A DNA stretch of 64,000 nt, taken from positions 35,001-99,000 of the forward strand of contig CAIIXF020000258.1 in the NCBI GenBank assembly GCA_903813345.2, read 5' to 3'. Positions 39,001 through 51,000 of this stretch are shown one piece after another. Under the pieces are notes generated by a model. It was not told the DNA's origin. It made no database searches and saw only the letters and a program-made list of their open reading frames with translations. Positions within the stretch are counted from its first letter, which is position 1. Each line of letters begins with the position of its first letter. Made by a program: the position numbers and the translations under genes. Source of the DNA: Owenia fusiformis (taxonomy: Eukaryota > Annelida > Polychaeta > Sabellida > Oweniidae).

Positions 39001-42000
39001 TTCCCAAAGATGACCTATCATATTAGCACGTTCGAAAACAAATTTTATAAACAGGCCTCAATTTGACATTGAAATGGATCTCTAAATGTTTAATGTAGTT
39101 TTATGACTATTCTCTACAAGTATGGATCACTGTTCCACAACTGGATGACTCTAACTGCAGTTAGCTTCATTCAAGATGGTTGCCGAGATTCTTTCGTTTT
39201 CGATAAACCTCCGATTTCAGCTAAACTAAGGTGAATCTTGATTCCAAAAGTTTCGCCATGCAAATTAATAAAACTATGATTGTATTCAACCACAAATGAA
39301 TGCTCTAACACTCATAATATAAGAGAATTTCAAAGAAAACGACTTCACTTAGAATGACTCTAACTGAAGTTGATGATCTACGCCATCATGACGTCATCAT
39401 CAACTTCAGTTAGAGTCATTCTTAGTGAAGCCGTTTTCTTTAAAATTCTCCAATATCGCGGTTGTTTGAGCATTTATTTGTGGTTATTTACCATCGTAGC
39501 TTTATTAATTTGCATGGCGAAACATTTGGAATCCAGATTCAACTTATTTTAGCTGAAATCGGAGGTTTATCGAAAACGAAATGATCTCGGCAACCATCTT
39601 GAATGAAGCTAACTGCAGTTAGAGTCATCCAGTTGTGGAACAGTGATGGATCGAGTAACTTCAATAGTATTACCGAAGGTTTGAAATGATGATGTTGAAC
39701 TGATGTAAACGCCATTCCCACGATTTCAAATTTAAATTTGCGCATGCGCAGCACTGAGAGAGCACGTGCTCATGATTGTTCACGTGATCGAATCCTGCAA
39801 TTTGATTGGAGATGATGCAAGAGATGATGTAATGGGGAATCCCTGAATACGATAGAATATGAAAGAATTATGCGGGCTACTCACTCCTCCTGAGTTCGAC
39901 TTGTTTTATAATCCCATCGACGTGTAGATTCAATGTAATTTCAATTGGGTTAGTTGGGTTTTAGTCTTGCGATGAACCTGTAACACGAGGGATTGTGAGT
40001 AAGGTTGAGATAACATATAACTTTCTAGTACTTATTTCACGGTCTCAATCATTTTATACGGCCATTGAGATGCGAAACTCTAGCTAGCAAAAGTATGTTT
40101 ATATATGTTCTTAATTTGAAAGTAGCATATCTGTCGAATAGTTGAGTATGCATCTAAATTGCTCAAAATAAATCGTTTGTGGGTAAACTAGCCCCAGGAA
40201 AATGGCATATATTTCCTGAGATGATTACCATAGCCATTTTCAAATATATGCTAGCACCCCTAGTTTACATATATTGAGCTAATCCAATTATGTGATGTTA
40301 CTAAACAGAACAAATCAGAAGGTCTACCGCAGCAAACGATATGATATGTTAGATGAGCTTGTTAAATACGTTATTGCTCTTGATGTGAGATGTTGAGGAC
40401 GGTGTTAATGCAATACCTGTACGTCATGATCTATAAATTAAATTCGTAAACTTAATATCAAAACTGCTTTTATACGCCATGTTTTGAAAATGTTCGAAAC
40501 TTTACTACGATATGATAGAAGCGCGTGATTAATATTGTATTGCCCTTGTGATATGTTGAGGTCGGTGTTAAAGTCCCCGATAAATCGGGCTACGTATACC
40601 GCCGTGTTTACATTAGGGGATTAGAAGAGTTTATTTTTTATAGGTATGCAAGCTATATCAATATTAGGCCTTCATTCATGTACTCGTGTGTAATCAGCAT
40701 GCCCTTCAATATTATGTAAACCAGGCTATTCAAGTCCTACATAATGTACACTATTTATGTGTTTACTACATTGGAATACAATTCCCTGGGAAACAAAACA
40801 CAAATACTTTTTATATGTTCAAAATGAGCCATTTGATTGATGCATACACTAAATAGCTTCATAAATAACATCTACAAAGTATATCTAATAGTAATTTTTA
40901 ATTTTAATGGTGAAACTTACTTGGTTACGATTATACGGGGAATCAACACGGAACGAAGATTGTTCACCTTCCTGGCTTACCTCTGAAGCCTGTACCTGGT
41001 AATCTCTTTATATAGTTTAGCGAGAGCGGTGCGCCTGCGCAGTTTTAAACTTTGGCGCACACTTTAATGCAATTCGTTCATCGTATATCAATCAGAATAA
41101 GAATGGAGAGCTTTAAAGTCCCCGTCTAAAGTTTGAAAATATTTTTTTATCATTCATTTACTATTTGTCAGGACTTAAAAAGTGATTTTAGAGATTTTTG
41201 AACAAAAAGAAATTTTTGAAAAAAAAGTTGTGAGCATTTCATTTCTCAAATATTCAAATTTCCCGCCATTTTTCAAAAAAAGTTGAAATTTCTTAATCAT
41301 CAAATATTTCTTAATGCATTTCAAAAAAGATTATCTTTTTAACACCAATGCAAAGATTGAACAAAGGACACACTATTTCAGTAATAAAATGCCATATTTA
41401 ATGGGCCACTTCAATGTTTTAGCATATCAAAAATATTTTGAAACATTAGTGATGTCACTAAGGTAACCAAAACTTTTTGAAAAAAATTGAAATTTTTTTT
41501 TCGATGTCAATCTTTTCTAAATATGCTAGACTTTCATAAAAAACCAATGTTGATTGTCTAACCAGGTTAAAAGGAAGAATAAATTATGTTTTAGATATCA
41601 TTGTACCATTGGTTTCTATGAGAACTAAAATTTTGAAATGCATTTTTCTCAGAACCATTTTCATGCACTGATAAGTTCATTTCTCGCTTGTTTATCAACC
41701 GATTTTCTTAATTTTTTCGGCAAAAAACATGGGAGGATGACCGCTATGCATTGGTATTATTGTGGCTAATTAGAAGATATGAGTGACCTCTAAAAGTTGG
41801 TTTTAGATAAATTCACAAATTTTGGAACAAAAAGTCTATCAAAAACCACTTTTTGAAATTTAAAAAAAAGTTTCACATATCACACTTTGATAACATTGGG
41901 ATAGACTACAATATAAGCCAAAGTGGTTTAAACTTTACATGGGGCCTTTAAAGGTTAATGTCATCGAGCGTCCGGAATGGAGCTTCCTGAATATAAGCGT

Positions 42001-45000
42001 CGGGTTAAATAGCGTCCAGAATAGAGCGTCCTGATTGCAGAAAGCGACCGGTTAAATAGCGTCCAGAATAGAGCGTCCAGAATGGAGCGTCTGGAATAGA
42101 GCGTCTGGAATCGATAGCGTCCGGTTTAATAGTGAGCGTCCAGAATGGAGCGTCAGGAATAGAGCGTCTGGAATCGATAGCGTCCGGTTTAATAGTGGGC
42201 GTCTAGAATGGAGCGTCCTGAATAGATAGCGTTCGGTTTCAGAGCGTCCAGAATAGATAGCGTCGGGAATAGGTAAATAGCGTCTGGAATAGAACATTAG
42301 CGTCAGGAATGGAGAGCGTTCGCTTTTAGAGCGTCTGGAATAAAGAGCACACGAAATCGTACATTTTCGTGCACCTAAATAGCGAAATTATGTCTGTAAA
42401 CTTTTGACACAGAATTTACACCATACGTAACATGTAGACTAAGTGTTCAAGATGCAAATAATACACAGGGACGGGCCAAGGAAAAAATGGCGACGAAATC
42501 CGTGTATGGAAGATTTAGAAAAAAAAGTTTATGTCAATATTACAATCCTTCTTTCCCAGAATAACTCACTTAGAAGGGTGCGTTGTATCCTCAAGGAGTT
42601 CCTATATCCAATTATGTGCAATAACTCGGTATCTGAAGCCTGGAATAGTCCAAAATCGAGAAATATTGCTGAGCTACATTTTTTGCTACATTTTTTATCA
42701 GCCTCGTTCTCGCATTGTTTTTGAAGAACATTTTGTCTGAAAATTCGTGAATTTATTTAAAACTAGCTAGAGATCACATATCTTTTAATAAGTGACACTT
42801 CACACCAATGCATAACATTCATCTACGTGTTTTTGAAAAGAAGATTGGTTGATATAAAAGCAAAAAATGAACTCATCCATGCTTGAAAGTGGTCTAAAGA
42901 TAAATGCATTTTAAAATGTCAGCTCTCATATAAACCAATTATAGTCTTTTAATTGATTTCAATTGATCACATGCTTATGGATCTCATGACATTTCCTTTT
43001 AAAACATTAAGAGCTGTTACATAGTTCTTTCCACAATCCTCTTCACTCCTATCCTTTTTTACTACGGGAACATTCATCAGGAAAGTTTTTATTGACATTG
43101 ATAAAGTCCGCACTCCTATTAATGGAAAGATCTTCTCTCTTACCCATCTCTTAGTGGACTTGAAATTATCCATGAGTATAAAGGTGGACATAGATAGCAA
43201 GGCTAAACCATGCATGCCTATCCTAAACGAGGCTGTAACGCGGCGGCCTTGAGTAAGTACAAAATGGCGATTACGCTTATTTATATAAGCTACATACAAC
43301 AGTTTATGTCTGCTACGTTAACAATAACACATACCATAGGTTAAGAACTTTCCATTTATGATCTGATACTTTATATGAAAAAAACTTTTTTTGCTCCGTA
43401 TCTCTGTTGAGGGGAAATAAAAGCACAATACACAATATGCACAAATACATACACAAAAGTTTTATCAAGGACAAAAAAATATCAAGATGCAGTTGGATTG
43501 TAAGGAACTAAAGAATATGTTATCTAACGATTCATTTCCAGTCTCATATATATGGCATTTCTTTAACGTCTTTATTCGATTTTTTCAATTTTATGTTTGA
43601 TATCTAATTTTTCTTGTTTAAGGGATTGGTATCGATATTGCGAACTAAATTCAAGTTTTTCTCTCAAACCAATTATTGAAAACATTCTGTAAAAAGCACT
43701 GTTCTTTATGTAATCGTTCCTGACTGGAAACAATTTAATGCGAAATTATTTATAAATATTTTATATTATTGTTTTTGTGAACATTTTTGTTTTTAGTGCA
43801 ATTGTTTTTTTTCCTTTCTACCAATTCTTGAGAATGAAATAAAATATATTCTCGAACCTTGTTGGAACAAAATAGCATATACAACATTTTCTTAGACCTC
43901 TCAATATTATATAGTTATACAAAGGACAGTTTGGTTGATTTAACAAAAAGAATTCAAATAATTAAAACAAAAATAGATAAAAACTAAAGAAAGCCTCTTT
44001 ATATTTCATTTACAAGATACTTTTTTAATGAACCAAATTTTCCTTTGTACAATTCCAATATTGAGATACCCAAACACGTTGTGTATATGTCATTTTGTTC
44101 AAATGAGGTTTGGATAGATGATCCATTCCATTCCGAACATATGATACCGAGAACAAAAGAAGTGTCTGATGTGTTTTCTACAACAAATTATATAGAGAGA
44201 AGTACAGGGCGTTCAATAATTGATAAAAATGCTGTAACTTTTTTATTTTTTATAATTCTTATAAATTTTAACACTGTACATTGTTGAGTATTATTCTGAT
44301 GTACTGTGAAAATTGCAGGAACGTGCTCCCAACGGGAAGGTGGTGTTTGGTTGAGCAAAATGTGGTTCGTGGTGGATCAGGTCTACACGAAAAGGTTATA
44401 AAATGACCAACTTAAAATGTGAATATTGCTCCTCAGTCAAACGTTTGTGCTACAATTTGTAACTCATCAATATCATATTTAAACTATTATGAACTTGAAT
44501 CAGTCATGTCTACAATTTATTTGATACGAATTAATTCATCCAGTACTGCTTTTGGTCACCCCTGTCTCGGTTAATCGTCTGGATTGATCACTTTGTCCCT
44601 GCTTTGAAATAGGGGTACCAACGATGTATACCATGGATAGATTCAGTGTCCTTCCCATAAGCTACATATGGATATTATCTTATTGTATCCTGTTTTGATT
44701 TATCTAACCACCCTATCACACCAAACTAGTTCTTACCCGTTCTTCAATACGTCCATCTCATTCGCAGTTCGTTCAGGTCGCAGTTCGTTCAGGTCGCACC
44801 ACGTCGGTGTGCAACGTCGTATAATGCGTCCCTTAGTCTAGAAGATCATCATGACCTGATATCAGAACGGTATGGTCGCCATCGAATTTTGAATCGATTC
44901 AAAATTCTAAATCACATTCCCCGTCCGGGAAAGTCCATGTATTTCGTAAACAGACCGTAGAACGTTGTAGCTACGTTCATTCAGTTCGGACACAGTTTAA

Positions 45001-48000
45001 AACCGATTCGGCAACGTTTTGAAGAACGCAGTGACAACTGGTTCTGGTGTGATAGCTATTTTTGTTAATTCGTTCATAAGCAGTTTTTAATACTTTCATC
45101 TCGTCTTTATTCCGTCTGCAGTACGTTGGTATCAAGTTTAGATCTAGTTTAATTGTGCGTCGTCTCGTCTACACAACGTATCCATCAATTACGTCCTTAA
45201 TCAGTTTAAACCAGTTGACAATTAGTTGTACCTCGTTCTCAATACGTACTAGTATGTTAGAACTTTATGAGAACCTACTGTGAACCTTTATAAACGGGAA
45301 GGACGTTATTCGGTCGAGTTGGGTCTGTATACGAACAGAATGAACGAGCTACAAACGGACTAGATTGGGGTACTCACGGCTGCAATTTACGCCTAACTAA
45401 ACAACGTCGTAATACGTCCCTAGTAGGATTGAAGTACGACTCTTCCGTTCGTAGTGTGTCCCCAGTGCGTCAAAGTCGTCTTAAGTACGTTGTCACTTGT
45501 TCTGATTGCAGAACGGGACGATCACCAGAATTTTGAGCATGCTCTAAGTTCTGGAGGACCTACTCGTTAGAGTAGTTTCATGAAGTTTGTAAACAGATCC
45601 CAAACGGTTCTTAGTGGGTTCTTAGTACGTCAAATCCGTTCGTGCACAGTTTAAGCCCGTTTTCAAGAACGTAGTGAGAACTAGTTTGGTGTGATAGTAG
45701 GGTAAGAGTATATAGAACTTGATGCTGATTCTAATTTGATACTGAATATTATTGATTTTCTTTTCAGCAGCCATGTTATTGATTATAATTTCTGCTGAAT
45801 TCGTGTGATGTAATTTCTCAATGATGTCATCTGATTTTAAATAGCTCTGTGGTGTAATTGTATTTTTATGAATTGCTCCTTGATGTCATTTTCACCAACA
45901 ATTTGGTCTATGATGACATCAATAGGTGTTCCCATAAACTTGCCAAGGTATCTTAATACCAGTGTTTATTTACCAACTGTCAAAATGGATTCAGAAATAG
46001 AATTATGTATGTTCACATTTTAAGTTGGTCATTTGAATTTTTTCACCACGAACCACCTTAGGCTCAACCCAGTAACTCTTCCAGTTAGAATACATTTTTG
46101 TAACTCTCACGGTACATCAGTACAATACTCAACAATGTACACATGGGACAGTAGAAAAAGTTTAGAATTTTTTAAAAATTAAAAAATTACAGCAGTTTTA
46201 TCAGTACTTATTGAACGCCCTGTATATGCAGTGCGTATCAAAAAAACGCAACAGATTGTTATCTTGGAAAAGCACAAAACCAGTGATAACAGCATCGAAT
46301 GACCATAAAGCCATATGTCTCCTCTTTACAATGATATATCTTTCATTGATATTTGGTCATGGTTGGGCGAGTAATCATTCCATTTGCAAAGTGGGCCAAA
46401 ATTCGGGCCAAGTTATAAACATTGCAAAAGTCAGTGTACGGAGCCCGATGCAATATTGGATGAAAACATAAAACCAATGCTGACTGCATCCTTTTAATTC
46501 AATGTACCAAAAGCCAAATTACTCCTCTTTGTAATGAAATATCATTCATTCACAGGGAGTCCTGGCTGGCCGAATAATCATTAATTTTGCAAAATGGGGC
46601 AAATTTCAGCTCGGACCCAAGTTTAAAACATTGCAAAAGTCAGTACAAGGGGCATATGGGCTATTGGAAGAAGGTGTGACAGGTATGGCATAGACAGTAA
46701 AGTGTTCATACTCATACTCTTGCAAGAAAACATCCTATACCCCTCCAAATTGCCACCACTTCCTTGCACATAAAGATGCGCTCTTTTGTCCACGTCATGC
46801 ATGGTTCAGCCCTGAATCATGTGTGGGTTAAATCAAAGAAAAGCAGCCCATGGGCAAATCGTTCTCGAGGTTTTGCAATATCTGGTGGAGGAATTGTGAG
46901 CACAGATGCTCCTGAGATAGCTCCAAGAGAAAAAGTCACAACAATTCAAGTCAGGGAACTTTCATTGGCACTTAGCCCTTGCACTGATTTTTTTTCAACA
47001 TCTAAAACTTGGTGCAGAGCCGATTTTGACCCACTGTAGAAATGGAAGGATTTCTCACCCAACCATTACCACATGTGAATGAATGACATATCATTACAAA
47101 GAGGAGAGACGTGGCTTTATGGTACATTAAATGAAATTGATGTAGTCATCACTAGTTTTGTGATTTTACGAGATAACTACTTGTTGCGTTTTTTTATACG
47201 ACCTGTATATTATGCCTCTTGCGTATCTCTTTTCGCTCCACACATTTCAGTACATAGTCTAACATTCGAGCATCTTGCATTCAGTCAGTCAACAGTCAAC
47301 ATACTCGTTTTCATTATTCTAACAATACCATCATCCATAAGATTTTTAATGCATAACAATTTTTCCCTAGGATACTTCATTTTATGGTAACAAATATTGT
47401 TATTATTCCTTTCTTACGGTCCGTACCACACACATGTTGCTTAGATGACATAACCTTATCTAAAGGACTGGGGGCTCATGTGTGCGGTTTGGCGGTTTTG
47501 GGGGCTGTCGAGTTGCGTAGATGGGTTTTGTAATAACGCTGCGTCTTACACTGACCATCGTAAATCAATATATTAACTCTAGAAATCTACAACATTAGAA
47601 AATTTTATAACTGCACTTTTAAGATAATCAACATCTTAGGGATGTGGGCTTTATCACTTTTGACCTGTTCTGCAGGGGGTCTTCTGAAGATTGATAAATT
47701 AACATGGGGCTCAATATAGTTTTTTATAGTTTTTAACGGCTAGATATATCACACATAAGAAATTTTCAGAAATGTGTCTGTTTGATTTTCTTTGAACTAA
47801 TACATTAACTATCAAAATCTACAATATTAGAAAATTCCATATTGGACTTTTTGAGAAAATGACACTTTAGTAAAGCCATATTGGTAGCGGTTTAAAATGG
47901 CCCAATATAGTTTTTATAGTTTTTAACGGCTAGATATATCATAAATAAGAACATTTTCAGAAATGTGTCTGTTTGATTTTCTTTGAACTAATACATTAAC

Positions 48001-51000
48001 TATCAAAATCTACAATATTAGAAAATTCCATATTGGACTTTTTGAGAAAATGACACTTTAGTAACGCCATATTGGTAGCGGTTTATAATGGCAGCCAATG
48101 GGGATTATCCAAAATTCAAACGCCAGTATATTTTGAACTAGGTAAAAGAAAAATTTTAAACCTTCTTATTTTGGATATAATCATGTTATTATAACATACT
48201 TGGAATATGGGCATTATTACTCTCGAACTGTTCTGCAGGGGGACTTTTGAAGATTGATAAATTAACATGGAGCCCAATGTAAGTGTGCAAAGTTTTCGAG
48301 GCCTGCTATCATCAACTGGGGCCACTTTTCAACAACACTTCGTTGATATCAAAAATATATGTATTAAATATACTTATGTCAAAAAATGATGCCATATATA
48401 GCAAGCGCAATTTAAGGGTTTTAATGTCACAACTGACTCCACTATTATGAGAATCAAAGCATTTGTAAAAATTCAATGTGTTATTTTTTATTCCAGAATA
48501 TCCTATTGCTAACTGCAACAATACCATATGTGGTAATGTCAGTGGTAATTGCAGTGCGAACTGTGAAAAATGTGAATATGACTATGCAACTCGTGGAAAA
48601 GCGTATGAAAACAGAGGTAGTGCATGTGTTGGTAAGTTATATCCTATATCTAACTGTAACCATACTCGATGTGGAGATGATACAGCGAATCTTTATATCG
48701 AGTGTCCCAAAAATGAAACACTTTTTGAAAAATTTAAAAACATGCTGGATTTTTGAAAAAAAATTGAACTAAGATATAAGCGAGTTCTGTTTTGACTTTT
48801 AGTCAGTTTTAATAGTTCCACTTTTAATTCATTCCTGGAAATACAATAGAAAAAAATGATTTGAAAGCGATCTTTTCCCTACTCACGACCGTCATTTATG
48901 TTTCTAACAATTTGTCAAATCTTCAAAGCTCCCATCATTTAAAACAATATATTAGGCACATTTTCTGTTAATCCAAATTATTCTGGTCAATTACCTTTCC
49001 GAAATTACAACGTCTAAGTATTTTTCAGCCATATTTCAGATGGCTAAAAAGCTATTTCATCGTGTTTATGGTCACTCTGACCATGTTCATTGTGCTCCCC
49101 TGGTCGAACTAGTAAAACTGACTGAATGTTAAAACAGAACTCAGTTGTCTCAGTTCAAAAAAATTTAAAAATCCAGCATATTTTGTGATTTTCTTTTTTT
49201 GTCACCTTATGTTAACTACCATGAGACCTAACCCTACTATCACACCAAACTAGTTCTCAAGTACGTTCTAGAAAACGGTCCTAAACAGTGTACATATACG
49301 AACAGACTGGACGTACTTAGAACCGTTTGGGGTCTATTTAAAAACTTCAGTGAACGGGTAGGTCGGCCGGAACTAATAGCATTCTCAAAATTTGAACACC
49401 GACATAATGCGACCTGACCGAACTGGGAATGAGATGGACGTAATTGAAGACTGTTTATTTACGAAGTAGCTGATTATTTAAGACATATTTTCTGACCACA
49501 GCCAGATTTAGCCCATTTACTAACGGTTGAGAACTAGTACTAAATTAGTATCTCGTCTCATTGATTAAAACTGAATAATGTATCCTATTGAATTTATGCA
49601 TCTTTCCATTTCAAGAATTGTGTTCATGGAGAGGTAATTTATGTTACCCGGGAACGTGTAAACCAGGTCCAATATGTACTTGTTCAGATGGATTTTCTGG
49701 CTACAACTGCACTAATAGTAAGTAGTTAAAGTCTGTGCCAATCTATATAGCATGCGAGGGTGTCCGTACTCGAGGACTATAAACAGGCTCAACCAAAGTT
49801 TGGCTCAGATAGGTGTGAGAGGACGGTCGAAACTCATGCTAATATTCAATATGTTTGCAAGACTAGCTATGTAACGTATTACATATTGCAAATACGTATT
49901 CAGGATGTTAGCCTACTAGCGATCGTAAAGGTACACTCCCCTCCAAAAGTTTGGCAACCTTAGCTCCCTCATTGAACTACATGTTAAAGCCTCTTTATTT
50001 TTGAATTTTTATTTACATAACCAGCGATGGAAAATAAAATCTATTCTAACCTACACTAATAAAGCATTCCATTAAACTAGCATGTGGCTCTGCGAATTTG
50101 TGCTGCAGAAAAACCGAGTGTATTATTTGTACAATGATGTACAGGGTGTCAAAAAACAACGGCACCCCCCTCTGCAGCAAAAACTCCTTAATGTTACATG
50201 GCGTGTCATATCTCATTTGTAAGATAATTTAATTCTGGAGTTACTTATCAAATATCATTTGGTACAATTTTAAATCGAAAAGGCGACATTGTTTCAAAGT
50301 TTGCTACTTCAGTACTTTGTTTGCTACTTTGTTACTGGTTAAAGGTCAAATCTTGGATATGATGAAAATGTAGAAAATAGCCGAAATCTCATGGGTTCAA
50401 TTGTGAAAAACAGGGTATGGGGAATTGATGGACAGGAGGCCTCTTGAAAACAGATACAGTTATAATGTATTTCTGAAGAATATGACGAAAGTGCTTAGAG
50501 GATCACGCAATGGTAAACCTTTTTTAAATCTTCATTGAAATCTTATCCATCCAGATTAGCTGCTCTTCTAGCAGCAATAGGTGGCCATACCAACTACCAA
50601 CAATTAGCTGTAAATCTGTAAAATTTTATATTTCAAAGCTCTCAGGTAACTCCAGAATTAAATTGTCTTTAAAATGACATGTGACACACTATGTAACATT
50701 AAGTTCATTATGCTGTAGAGGGGAGTGCCTTTGTTTTTTGACACCCTGTATATTATTCTGTTGAGAATATGATGCTTTAAAAGACTTTTGAAATCCCCAA
50801 CAATTGAGGCTAAATGAAAAAGGTTTGTCCGAATTTCAAATACATTTCTATCCTAACCAAAACGTATAATAGTCCATGGTATGACTTCCGACTATGAAGG
50901 ATCAGTAGCACACTACAGCGCAGCATTATTTGAAGCAATGTTTAAGGAGTTGCATATGTCTTGATTCCTTTCGGGTCTAAAATGTCTTTCATCACAAGGG

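Larger units (their letters stand above)
40085..42425. repeat. right outer arm of the 12.46-kb composite, with two insertions
   Basis: This is the reverse complement of 30153-31205, interrupted at 40572-41063 and 41117-41947. Arm-to-arm divergence outside the insertions looks modest (roughly 5-10 percent by eye). The ACGCT word block is at 41955-42340 in this arm. Confidence 0.85.
29977..42437. mobile_element. 12.46-kb composite bounded by a 13-bp direct repeat
   Basis: ACTAAGTGTTCAA occurs at 29964-29976 and 42438-42450, so the segment looks inserted. The left end begins TTAGCGAG and an (ATTT)n run (29986-30016). Inside, outer arms 30153-31205 and 40085-42425 are inverted copies; GT-rich tandem repeats (31290-32800) recur inverted at 37190-38050; and a third block (32780-33130, 34340-35100) recurs inverted at 38170-38525. 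No transposase, polymerase or other recognisable gene is present. It could be a very large non-autonomous DNA element, or a retro-insertion read on the minus strand with an AAAT tail, made complex by later rearrangement. Confidence 0.55.

Noticed and set aside
42052-42297. 81-codon minus-strand frame with repeated PDAL-type words
   Set aside because: It is translation of the ACGCT word array; the frame is not kept in the mirror block.
42443-43299. Plus-strand frames and a 110-codon minus-strand frame; a faint THAP-like ending was considered
   Set aside because: No C2CH spacing, no splice signals and no coherent domain.
46764-47039. 91-codon frame inside a mariner-type element
   Set aside because: It has none of the helix-turn-helix or catalytic motifs of a transposase.
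48476-48772. 98-codon frame overlapping exon c
   Set aside because: It is an out-of-phase shadow; the exon frame with six Cys and matching phases is the real one.
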